From assembly GCF_000204055.1 (NCBI RefSeq), contig NW_006768798.1, forward strand, positions 727,306-791,305: a DNA stretch of 64,000 bases. Direction: 5' to 3'. The DNA comes from Melampsora larici-populina 98AG31 (lineage: Eukaryota > Basidiomycota > Pucciniomycetes > Pucciniales > Melampsoraceae). A model generated the notes under the pieces. The model did no database searches and was not told where the DNA came from. It saw only the letters and a program-made list of their open reading frames with translations. Positions 43,353-54,355 of the stretch are shown here, in pieces. Numbering within the stretch: the stretch's first letter is position 1; every line of letters starts with the position of its first letter. The position numbers were made by a program, and so were the translations under genes.

Positions 43353-44139
43353 TACTAGTTATTGTGAGAATATTTTATGTAAGACTTATACTTTTCTCAA
43401 ACTTGTATGTAAGTTAGTCTTGGGTTATCATGCTCTGTTTGCTCTATCTTGCTTCTAGTTACGTATAACTAAATGGACTCGTCTATGTGTGGTTCATCTT
43501 TTCTCAGAGACATCGTGCTCTTTGCTTCTCATGCTTGTCAGCATTCTTGGCGATTCTCTTATTAGTGAGTAGTTCTCTCGTTTCTTTCATTCTAGTAAAA
43601 CAATCTTTTACGTGAAAAAGGACTCATGCTTTTCCTTTTTTATTGTGACAGATTAATTTTACGGCATTTCTGTTTCATTGTTTCATTCGTAGACCTTTGA
43701 TACTAGGTCCTTAAGTTGTATCTAAATGTTTGTTCTATACATTTTTTTAGTTGAATCTTTTGAGACTAGATCCTTAAGATGTCTTGAAGGTTTTTAATCT
43801 TCTTATATGTATTTTTTGTAAAATGTTTTAGTATTTTATCTTGAAGTCCTTTTGGTGCTTAGTATTAAGCACTCGAGGGCTGACAAGTTCAGTATTTTGG
43901 CCTACATTCAAAAACCAATAGTGGTTTATACATACAAATAAAGCCAAATTTAACAAAAATCTCAAACTTTGAGAGAAGATAGGGGGTGGAGTCCTTGAAA
44001 TCCTCAGGGGTTTTTTCAATGAATTGGTGAGTCTCAGAGTCTGAGAGTCAGAGAGGGGAATAAGAAGTCTCTATGGTTTATAAAAACCCAACAGGCAAAA
44101 ATGTTTTACAACACGGACAAATTTCCCATGCAAGACGTA

Positions 44140-45000
44140 ATTCCCCTCACAGGCAAAAGCATGCCTGGTTGTCACAAGTCCCTTGCTGCACTCAAAGCGC
44201 GTGAGAAGCAGCAAAGGACTGTATAAGTTGAAGAAACAGCATACTGTTGAATATTGCTACAAAGTTTCTCAGATACTACCATTGAGACAGTCAAAAAAAT
44301 CCACACCATTAAAGTGCTGATAAATTCTCTAACTACCTAAGTCCCTCTGTCGCCAGGCACTTTTTCCTTGTGAGCTTGGGTGTCTGGAATTATCAGCTTT
44401 TGGTGTGTTGGCAGGGGGTTCAAAATCAGAGTTTGGCTGGTAGGTTTTTTAAAACCACAAAAACTCTCCCTTCATCTCAATGAACCCCTGTGCCCATTTT
44501 AACAACTGGAGCTAAGGTACTTGTGACCACTGTGTTCAGATCTATCTATCCATATTTTTTGTATCTCAATCTGAGCTCTCTCAAGAATCAAAAAAAGATT
44601 TTGAAATTTGGTGACTGAAAATTTACAAAGGATCTAAATAACACATTCTTCTTTCTCTTCCAAGATGATCAAAAGTTGATCAATGAACTTTGTTCAAAAA
44701 CAGAAGTGGGTCATCTTAATGTCCTGCAAATTTTGTTATCCTCAGAAGTTGTGTATTGCATCAACTACAGAAGGCGGAAGACTGTAGAAGAGCAGGGCCT
44801 TTTGGGTCCCTGTTGACACACCCAAAACAGCTGATATTTCACAAGTCCCTCTGCAGGGCACCAAGCTGGCAAAGCCTAGGTAAGAAGGCCCCTGCAAGAA
44901 TTGGGTTCTGTTAAGTTAGACAAATTCTCATGTAAATGGGATTGATTGAAAACCATCTGAAACAGTGTACTGTTTAATCTTGTTAGAGAGTTTGTCGTAT
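44140..45000. repeat. Copies of a dispersed repeat in tandem-like arrangement
   Basis: 44140-44225 is the reverse-orientation counterpart of the palindrome repeat at 27880/35035 (CACAAGTCCCTTGCTGC ... GCAGCAAAGGACT). 44238-44300 (GAAACAGCATACTGTTGAAT...) is repeated with divergence at 44955-45015, and 44927-44970 matches 27836-27880. Another CACAAGTCCCT lies at about 44840. Old fragments of one repeat family; class unknown. Confidence 0.55.
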
Positions 45001-46418
45001 ATTACTGTTGAGATAGTTTTATGAAAGCTCAACTAAAGTTGTTCTTCAAAACCAAGTCCACCAAATTCCCCAATGGGGTTTCCTTGCGCATAGGTGTGAA
45101 AGAAAGTATAAATATATATCTATCTAATGGATTCAAAATAATCACAAAGTTAATTGAAAAAACCAAGAAGAGGAAACTATCTCAATATCAAATGACAACA
45201 AAATCCTCTATTCCAATTCCGACTAGATGGCCGGATCTGCAAATAGTCCTTTTTAATTTTAACATGTTTAGACAGTGCTCCATGCAATAAAGCCAAATGC
45301 TAAAAAAATACCCAGCCCTTTATGATCACCCCAACTGTGTTAGAATGTAAATGCAATTTGTTCAAATTCAATGTTTTAGTAAATATTTGGTCAAGACATT
45401 CATGTGTTAAGTTAAAAGTCAGAGAAATCTGAGGACAAAGAAAATTGAGTTGGTTTGAAAGTTTGCAAGAAGAGATGACATAATGATTCAACATACATGA
45501 GAGGGGATGTTAGCTGAAGATTGACATATTTGATTAGTAGTGGTTGAGCTGTTGGAATTTATGCAGGGGTGACTGGTTGTGTCACATTTTTCTTTCTCTT
45601 GAAAATGTTTTTAAACCCAGACACTCACAAAATTAAATAAATATACTTATTAGTTAGGTGTGGCTGAGGGTCCCTTGGTACGCAGACCAAGTGATTCTTT
45701 CTTTCTTTTTCAACCCAACCATTTGGGGAAATTCAATTCTGAAGTGGTTCTTTGTCAAACCTCAGGTTTACTCCATCCTTCTTGATCTTATCAAGCCTTG
45801 TCAACTTGCTGTCGTGAGATTGATGTTGTCTTTTTTGTTCAAAGCATCCTTGCCATCGTTGAGAATTCTCCAACTGATTCTTTTAAATTGTCCTCAGGCA
45901 ACAAATGACCACAGCCCAGTCACAAAAGAGGTGCAATTGGTTGAAAAATCAGCTAGATAGGTCAATTTGTTCAGTCAACGAAACCACATGTAACTTGATC
46001 AAAGCTGATGAAAAGTTTTTGTTTGAAAAATAAAACATATTCCAGAGGAAAAACTAAAACAATATCAAAGAGAGAAGAAAAGCACAAGGCTGTTTGACAA
46101 CATCATTTATGTATGACCACTCATAACAAGTAACATGCCAATTTACAACACCCATCTCAAACCATTAGTTAATCATCCTCAAGAACAACAAAAAAATACC
46201 ACAACAAAAAAAACTCATACATAATCTTTCATCTAAAACAGTTTAAGAAATTTCTCTGTGAAAGAGAAAACTTATATCAGACAGCCACACAAAACTGACC
46301 ACACTTAAATGCTTAAACAAATTCAGTTTGTTCGTCTTTTCTTGGTGTGAAACACTAAAACAATTTTTCAAAAACCTTGATCTGGTTTTCCGGTTGATTG
46401 GAAAGCCAGAGTATGTCA
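45001..46418. other. Spacer downstream of the HDAC gene
   Basis: AT-rich. Short plus-strand frames (45021-45290, 45658-45960) are weakly protein-like but match no family I know. Likely repeat remnants and 3' UTR. Confidence 0.4.
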
Positions 46419-49400
46419 TCATTCAACAACTACAACATCTACTTCCATCACAGATGCATTTGGTTGATCATTAGATCGATCTGTTGACCTTAGCTTTTGT
46501 GCGATAAACGAGGTTATCTTTTCCCAATCATGTCGGAATATGTCGCTAGGTCTCATATGAACTGCTTGGAATACGAGCAATGATGATATTGAACTTGCAT
46601 TAGGATCTCTATATCTCGATCGGAATTAGGTGAACAGTGACTTGCCTGTTGATAATTTGAGGCCATGAGATGATATGTCGGTTGGTATGGGGAGACCGTG
46701 ATCTTTCAAGGGTCCTTGAGGATAAAACGTTATGGATAGCTAGATGAACAAGGATAAGTATGCTGCTGAGCTCGGAATACACATGCAAAAAAAATATACA
46801 CACGTGTTGATACCAATCCAGATCGGGTGATAACTTGGGCGGCGGGATCCTATTCAAAGTAGGTACATATACTGAGGCTTTCAACTTCTCTTGGATACCT
46901 AGGACATCGACATAAGGTAATGATCAGGAATCCTTCACGACAAAAACAAGCGTCGGCGCTATCTAAAGGATTTTATACACATACCCTTGATCGATAACAA
47001 AGGTGGCAAAGATTTACATCCTTCACCTAGACAAATTAATACCAAATTCTCACAGTCTGCAAGTCTAAAGCCTCAAGAATCAGTTAATTAAGATCTAAAC
47101 ATGAGGGAAGGCTTAGGATACCGTACGTGAGGAATTGACTCCATAACCAATTGACGAGCTCCTTGACAGCCTTTTTCCGCTCGACCTTCTTTGCCTGGTG
47201 AATGATGTTTGTTGATTACAGTCTTCAGCCAAGCTATTCGAGATACCAGGAAAGGGTCAACTCACTAGCCCATCCGTAGTGAGATCCGATGTAGGAGGCG
47301 AGACTTGGACATCTATGATGCCATATTCATGCTGGTGAAGCCATTTCATTATACGGGTGTTTCCTTCAAGCTGTTAATAGACATCACATATGACTACATG
47401 TTTATGATTTTGAAGGAGAATCACGAGGAGTCTTTGTCGAGAGGTACATACCATGGCGGCCTTTTCATCATTGAAGTTAGTAGGCTGTACATGTAGCTCA
47501 TTTCGGACATTCCCTCTATATCACGAGACAGGTAAGCACAAGCACACATGACCTCTGAGAGATAGGCTGAGACGACTGACAAATCGTGCATGAATAGCAC
47601 AACAGTTTCAGTCTCATATACATTTGACCTGATGTTGGACCAGTACGTCAATGAATTCACCTCTTTAGTTGGATAGATCAGGTAAAACTCACGAGACCAT
47701 TATTTTATTCGTATAGTTGTTCGTCAAAGCTGTAGAGGTTGTGTCATGCAATGGGATCGCGCATAGATTGTGGGTATGATGCAAATCATAGGAACGATGC
47801 ATCCCCAGAACATCTATGAGGAGAACGATAATGGTGATGGTCGGCTAGATGATATAGCGAGAGAGCAGATTACAGCGTAAAACATACCACTGATAGGGAT
47901 ATTGAGACGTTCCATAGTTAACTCTAGGGAATGCACTCAAAGTCAGAAGTAAGGCCACCAAAAATTTGATATGGACGCCTACCGTCTTGTGTCAACAATC
48001 CCCTGGGTAGACTTTTCCAAAATTCGGCCTGAACTCTCAAGCACTCATCCACAGTCTCTGTGGCTACATCACTAGCAACCAGGGCTTTCTCTAATTTGGG
48101 CGGTGTTTCCCCCATCAGGACCTTGATACATTCTGTTGCTGACAATGCCAATGACTCGAGGTGATAACCTCCCTATTAATCACACAATAGTTAGACATCC
48201 ACTCTCGATATATAGTCAATTCGGCGAGGGTAAGTCACATACCTCAAGAGCCAAAACAATATTGCCATTTGCCAAAGAAGATAACATATGGGTCATCAGA
48301 GCAAAGCCTGCCGGTGTGACATTGCATTCACCCAACGGATCATTCTTGGCCGCGTCGAATCCAGCAGAAACTGGTAATATGATGCGAGGCATTGTGAGTC
48401 TTAGAAAATGCAAATATCGTGACCTTAAAGTAAACCTACCAATGACAAAATCGGGGTTAAATTCCATGGCGATGGGCATCACGAGGCGCTGGAATGCGAA
48501 GATGTAATCCTCGTCTCCCATCCCGGCTTCAGGCCAAGGAATATTGACGTTACTAGAAAATTTGTAGATCATTCGCATCAGGAGAAAGCAATTGGCTAAT
48601 CGTCTCTTATGATCAGGCCTTGGGAAGAAGATTTCTTACTAGCCTCTGCCAAGTCCTTCGCCTATTCGGGTACTTCCACCCCAATCCGAGCCAGGATAAA
48701 AGTATGTGGTTCGTCCGTTCTCTAGATAACGGTGTATGGAGATGTACAGAACGCTGGGATCATGATAAAATGATCGCTGGGTTCCATTCCCTTCGAAGCC
48801 AATCAAATCGGTAAGCACAATACATGCAGTGAACATAAACAAGATGACGGGGTTTAGGTTCATGACAGTCACTTACCATGATGAACATCCCTGAGAGCAA
48901 AACAATCTTTAGTGTCGAGGTATCTTGAGAGCTATCATCAGAGACTCACCAATCAATCAACAGGATCCGCCGAATCTTATCAGGATAGATAGTTCGAAGC
49001 CATTTTGCAGTCACAGCAGCATTGTTGAACACACAAAAACCCGATGGATCCTCCGGTTCAGAATGATGACCAGGTGGTCGGACGACCGCGAAGCCATTCC
49101 GAATCCGACCCTCAACCACTGCCCTACACATCTCAATGACTCCCCCACAAGACAGCCGAGCGCAATCGAACGTTTCAGCGTTGACAAAGAGAGATAAACG
49201 TGAATAATATGTGGCGCGATCCTTGAGCTCCTGGATATCCATAGCTGGATTACCACACGAAGAAATTCTTTCAGCGATTCCATATATATGATTTGGACGG
49301 GACATAGCAGTCAAGATAGCCTCTTCTCACATGCAGTATCTTGAATACGATTCCAATGACCCTCACTATGAACCAACATGATTTCTTCTTTCGTGGCCTT

Positions 49401-49830
49401 TCGCACTTGAACATGCAGTAGATGTGGTATCAACTTTGCCTCTGATGAGTAGATGTGAATAATAGTATGCCCGAGCACAACGATCATTTGAATGGTTAAT
49501 GAAAGTCCTTCCAATCATTGATGAATAGTATGAGATGAATTCAGCCTTACTAGTAACTTGAGCCATGATTCTCGTGATCCTCGATGGTCGCTCGGGTTCG
49601 TCATCATCATCATCGTCGTCGTCCTCGTGATCGAAATGACAATCAGGCTTCCAATGCTTCAACATCTGTTCAGAGCTACATATTCCAGTGGGAATGCTGG
49701 AAAGGCTGGAACGGATAACCTGGTGTGACGATTGAGAAGCAGTTGATGGAGGTTGATTCAAGCCAGTCTTGGAAGAGCTTGGTCCATTGAGGGTAGAACT
49801 ATGGGATCGAACAAGTTGAGATGATGGCAT
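46419..49830 (-). CDS. HDA1: Class II histone deacetylase (Hda1/Clr3 type) with Arb2-like C-terminus
   Basis: A zinc-dependent lysine deacetylase of histones, expected in repressive chromatin complexes. The start at 49830 ([10 protein letters not shown]) opens a Ser-rich, then Asp-repeat N-terminus (a run of eight Asp at about residue 70). The deacetylase fold runs from [12 protein letters not shown] and [15 protein letters not shown]. The active-site part has [13 protein letters not shown] (charge-relay His pair), ILLIDW joined to DVHHGNGTQ (zinc ligands), [29 protein letters not shown] and [12 protein letters not shown] (catalytic Tyr). The Arb2-like tail includes [34 protein letters not shown] and [16 protein letters not shown]. 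It ends [16 protein letters not shown]...VVVVE, TGA at 46419-46421. Around ten or more introns of 50-90 bp. Confidence 0.93.
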
Positions 49831-50239
49831 GTTACAATTATCCGAAGGGTCGCGCGTTTCTGAAGTAGGGTCCTAAAATTGATAAATAGAAATTAAGCTG
49901 GGTTTGATTGGTTGTTTAATAGTAAATTTTGACCAATTCATCAGTTTGGTTAATCTACAATATCATTGGGAGCATCTGGAGATAATAGGCATGACTCAAG
50001 AGACTAACATATTGAAGGGAAGGGGAGCCTCAAAAGGGAGAGAAACACAAGAATCAAATGATTCTGAGCCTGTCCCTAGTTGCTTCAAACAGAGTGATCC
50101 TGATGGAGTTTGGATAGATATGACTTGAAAAACCCTAAGAACAAAGGCCTGTTAAGTCATCCACAGTATAAACATATTCAAGCATATCACTTTATAAGGA
50201 TCCGGGTATCCCCCCCTTTCACGGGTAGTGTAATGCTTG
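49831..50239. other. Promoter-side spacer of the HDAC gene
   Basis: No gene or repeat recognised; likely promoter of the minus-strand HDAC gene. Confidence 0.45.
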
Positions 50240-50242
50240 TTA

Positions 50243-50549
50243 GAGCATCCACTATCATGAAGGTGATTTATTGGAAATTTAGCAGTCCTGATTGCAAAAT
50301 TTAATCATGTGTGTTTCACCCAAGTTGGCAACCACATTAAATCCACTACGGGATGATTTACTGTCTGCTTTACCATAGTTCCTATGATAAATCAAGTCAC
50401 AGATGTTCTAACGTTTGAACACGCAGGGTGCAAGATCTGACGCAGTTGTACGGACTGCAGGTCTAAAACAGGTCCATAGTGGACCTGCCTGTCTTTTAGC
50501 AGTAAACTGATGTTAAATCATGTTGTTGGTGCAACCAGAGTGGATGCTC
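50243..50549. mobile_element. PIF/Harbinger-like MITE, copy A (307 bp)
   Basis: Ends GAGCATCCACT ... AGTGGATGCTC, flanked by TTA at 50240-50242 and 50550-50552. Internal sequence is homologous to copies B (50553-50857) and C (58219-58954). TTA/TAA duplications are diagnostic of PIF/Harbinger, and copy C carries a transposase fragment that supports this. Confidence 0.85.
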
Positions 50550-50552
50550 TTA

Positions 50553-50857
50553 GAGCACCCATCATCAGAAGGTGATTTATTGTAGATTTTGTGTTCCCAG
50601 GCGCAAAATTTGATCATGTGTGTTTTACCAAAGTTGATAGCTGCATGAAATCCACTATTGGATGATTTACTGTCTGCTTTACCTAGTTCCTACAAGAAAT
50701 CAAGGTTTAAGCTTTTGTATATTTGAACAAGCGCAATGCCAAATTTCACACAGTCATAGGGACTAGAAGTGTAAAACAGGCCCATAGTGGACCTGTGTGT
50801 AACTTAGCGGTAAAGCTATGATAAATCACCCTGTGACCGCAACCATAGTGGGTGCTC
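50553..50857. mobile_element. PIF/Harbinger-like MITE, copy B (305 bp)
   Basis: Ends GAGCACCCATCATC ... ATAGTGGGTGCTC, with TTA on both sides (50550-50552 shared with copy A, and 50858-50860 shared with the next element). Same orientation as copy A. Confidence 0.85.
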
Positions 50858-50860
50858 TTA

Positions 50861-51454
50861 GAGCATCAGCAGGGGAGCCTGTATTTTAGGGGCTCCCAAA
50901 CAGACCGCCAATAGCAATTCCCAAATGTAGGGGGTCTAAAAATGGGGGTTTGTGCAGTGGAGCACTTAATTGTATGAAAAACCCTCGATTGAGGTGTTTT
51001 GGTATGCTTGTACTCAATAGTATCAAATACACATCCACTCAAGGACCCCAGCAGTGGCATATTCAATGCCAGTACTGAGTTGCACATGACATTGAGACTC
51101 TTGATTGACCCCCTAAATCTGAAGACTCTTGATGTCCCACCTCACATTTTACGGGGTATGCTGCAGCAATTTTTGATGATTTCACCACCTGTATTAGGGG
51201 GTTTCAAGTTGTGTTTTATGGTATTTTTACAGTGCAACAACTTGCCCGTTGTTGCAAAAATTACCGTAAATGTAGAAATTTGGGACACCTTTTTAGGTGT
51301 CCCAAACGCTGTTGACCGTATATTTGCAGAAAAAAAAGACCCTGTAAAATTTTACAAACTTTTCAGTTTTGTAAAAGATTCACACAAAAATATTCCAATT
51401 TGAAACCCCCTATTGTCAAGAGCCCACATTTTACGGGCTCTGCTGCTGATGCTC
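50861..51454. mobile_element. PIF/Harbinger-like MITE of a second family (594 bp)
   Basis: Ends GAGCATCAGCAGGGGAGCC ... GGGCTCTGCTGCTGATGCTC, preceded by TTA (50858-50860) and followed by TGA (51455-51457), a one-base decayed duplication. Inner parts of the ends carry TATTTTAGGGGCTC against AGCCCACATTTTAC. The 134-codon frame inside (50999-51403) has no protein character. Confidence 0.7.
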
Positions 51455-51457
51455 TGA

Positions 51458-52182
51458 AGGCTTGACCAGTGAAGGTAGTGCTGACAGGTTACTTTGGGCT
51501 ACCTGGCTGATGGCAATTGCCAACTCATGAAGAGCTTTGCAATGAATGTTCCGTTTGATGCCACATTTCACTGATTGAGTCCTAGCTTACAGCCAATTTG
51601 AAAATGATTTATCATAAAACTTAAATCTGGACTACAATTGGTGCCAGTGCTTTTGGTCTTTGGTTGGATGCTTTCATTCCCTTGGTAAGTTTTACTCTGA
51701 TCACATTATGCTTTTTGTTTTGCATTCTGTGAACAATCATGTAAATCACTGCTCCTCAAAAGTAGTTGTTCAATTAAAGTGGTGTGATTTTAAATACACA
51801 CATCTTGTGTCTGATGTTCAGCCCTTTCTTCTTACCTACAATGTTGACCACCAAATAATCTGCTCTCACTACTTAAACTTTCTTGCATACAAATCCAGCA
51901 GTAGAAACTGGCTTCAAATGTACTTGACAGTGCTGAGAACCAACTTTAGAGTTAATGAAGAGCAATTTTGTGATTAAAGACTTCCACATATTTGGGAAAT
52001 TTGTCTCATCCTTCCAATTTTCTTCCCTCTGGTCCCTTTGCATGATTTTTGAAGGAGCAAAAGCACTGCTTGCAGAGTGAAAATGGACTTACTGGTCCAA
52101 TACCAACAGATTCTGAGAGTGGCACCAGATGCCTGGGCCCTACTTTGTTTTGAAAAGTGCATCGTGTTGCAAAACCTGGTTT
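51458..52182. other. Spacer with weakly protein-like frames
   Basis: A plus-strand frame at 51660-51977 (106 codons) and another at 52348-52557 read somewhat like protein, but no family is recognised. They may be fragments of one decayed gene cut by the 160-bp MITE at 52183. Confidence 0.3.
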
Positions 52183-52342
52183 CTTTCCAAAATAATGTAT
52201 TTTTCCAAGGTGAAAAATGATTGAGTTTGATGCACAAAATGATTAATAATGCAGAAAAATGTAGGATTAATGCACTTTTAATCATTTTGTGGAACAAATG
52301 TAATCATTTTTCACCTCTAAAAAATACATTATATTTGCAGTG
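52183..52342. mobile_element. 160-bp CACTA-like MITE related to the one at 3424
   Basis: Right end on the opposite strand reads CACTGCAAATATAATGTA, and the left end CTTTCCAAAATAATGTA. Both continue into TTTTT...GGTGAAAAATGATT, which also occurs in the MITE at 3424 (AAGTGAAAAATGATTGA). Flanked by TTT on both sides (52180-52182 and 52343-52345). Confidence 0.65.
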
Positions 52343-52623
52343 TTTTCTTGTTGATCAAGTTTTTTTTCTTGGCTACTTTTGAGCATACAGGAAATACAAA
52401 CCCTGTAAAATTATTTTTTGTTGGTTTTGACAACTGTGGCAACAAAGTGGTAAATCATTCTCAAATTGCCTGGGAGTCCGTTGTGCAGAGGTTTAACATA
52501 GCAAGCAAGGTCAAGTCCTACAATTGGAATCAAATTCAATCCAATCTGTTTGATTAGAAACATTTGATCATTTAACATTACCACATGCTATTGGTTTTTC
52601 ATGTTCTGTGTCTTTACCTTAAT

Positions 52624-54348
52624 CAACACCGAGACAGCAGCGCAACGCAGCGTTACGAGGCTGGTTGCGCGTAGAGTAGCTATATGAGCTATCGGAAAAT
52701 TTCCCAATCGGCTAACGCTGCTCGCCAAGCTACGCTATCTACCGTTGCGTAGCTCTAATGTAATCTCACCGCTATCCGAAAGCTGTAACTCTGCTAGTGG
52801 AGTTACGTTACAGCTACCGTAACTAGTTAACGGGCTAAAAGTTGTGAATGCGCCATAAATTTCTTCCAGTAGAAAAAAATAATAAAAAGGCAATGAAATT
52901 TTACAAAAAAGCCAGTAAATGTACCAAACAAACATGAGAAATATGACAAAATCAGAAAAAAAACAAACTAATAAAAGAATGAGACAAGAACATGAGAAGA
53001 TCACAAAAAATCTTGAACCCTAATGTGCTCCATCACGCTGCTGAATTGTTCACCTAGAGGGACCCCCTCAACTAACCACATACGTGTTGAAACCAACCCT
53101 GGGCCAGCAACGCAGGTGTTGCGTGTTGCGCTGCGCCTGCGTTGCGGTTTTTCTGACCGCAGCGCAACATAGAATCAAATTCTAGGTTGCGGCCTGACCC
53201 GCAGCGCACCATCATTTGTCAAATCGATGGATTTTTTGGGCCGCAACAACATTTGTTGCGTTGCTGCCCAAAAAAAATCACAGTTCGGCGTTTTTTTGGC
53301 GCTGTTGCGCCTGTTGCGTTGCGCGACGGTCAAGGCGCCGCGCAACCTGACCTCACCTTTTGTTGTTGCGGTACTTACCGCAGCGCAGCATGTAATGCAG
53401 GTTTGTGCTGCGTGTTGCGGAGCAACGCACCAAAAAACACTCGTGTTGCAGTGCGTTGCGTTGCTGGCACAGGGTTGTTGAAACCGACCTCTCAATGGTT
53501 ATGGGAGTTAACCCCCTCGGGGAGGCTGAACACACATCAGCTGCGGCTGAGACAGTGCGCTCGGGTCCGGCAGAAGATCCTGAGCAAGCCAGGTAGTCGC
53601 AAGCCATTAGGGCAACTATCGGAAACCTGGATTGATTAACCTGTCAAAGTAAATGTGTTTGTGTGCGTGCATAATTCAGCATTAGGCATGATCAGGAAAG
53701 ACGTAAGTAACTGGATGGGACTTACCGACCACCAACGAAGCGCTTCTTTTGGGTCACCAATAACCCTGCAACTCCGAGCTCGTAGGTACGACAGATAATT
53801 GAAAGTATATATAACGGAACATCTGTATAAAGATGCCAAAAAAGAAACGGTGAGATGGATTGATCATAATTAGTGATTGATTTAACGAGATGGATTGTGA
53901 GTGATGAAGGAAAGAACTTGAATTGAGAAATCAGAATGGAGGGTGGAAGAAAACACGGACTACCTGGAATTCACCTTCAGAATATGAATACTTGCAAAGC
54001 CATGCGCCCCTCCCCTTGCGTTCATCCTGTGACTTGATGGGTGATTCGACTAGTCGATTGGGTGATATCTTGATCTTGATTGGGATGTCAGGCTGATTTT
54101 GGGAAGGCAGCCCCTGCACTCCCTTACACGTAACAGAGCTACGGTAACGGGGTGCGGGGCTGATGCGTAACTGGGAAAAAAAAACCCAGTTATCGGGGCC
54201 TGCTAACGTAACTCAAAAAAAAAAGCCCCGTTATCCGGGGCCGATAACGTAACTCTCATCATGAGAGTTACGCTATCAGATAGTGTTACGCCTAGAGCTA
54301 TGTTAACGCTACGCTAGCGCTATCGCGAGCGCTGCTGTCTCGGTGTTG
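52624..54348. mobile_element. Non-autonomous hAT-like element (outer)
   Basis: Ends CAACACCGAGACAGCAGCGC ... GCGCTGCTGTCTCGGTGTTG, an exact 20-bp inverted match. They are flanked by CCTTAAT (52617-52623 and 54349-54355), 7 bp exact, 8 bp with one mismatch. Subterminal regions are packed with GCGTTACG, AGTTACG and GTAACG words in both orientations. It contains another element at 53094-53476. No transposase seen. Confidence 0.75.
53094..53476. mobile_element. Nested hAT-like MITE (inner, 383 bp)
   Basis: Ends CAACCCTGGGCCAGCAACGC ... GCGTTGCTGGCACAGGGTT with an exact 8-bp duplication GTTGAAAC (53086-53093 and 53477-53484), the hAT length. GCAACGCAGC-type words fill it in both orientations. Its ends resemble those of the outer element (CAAC then CAGCARCGCA), so both may be moved by the same transposase. 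Overlapping open frames inside (53175-53639) are by-products of the repeats. Confidence 0.82.
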
Positions 54349-54355
54349 CCTTAAT

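Noticed and set aside
50999..51403. 134-codon open frame
   Set aside because: It lies inside a MITE between its inverted ends and has no recognisable protein features.
53175..53639. Overlapping Cys-rich open frames on both strands
   Set aside because: They arise from the GCAACGC-type repeats of the nested hAT-like element.
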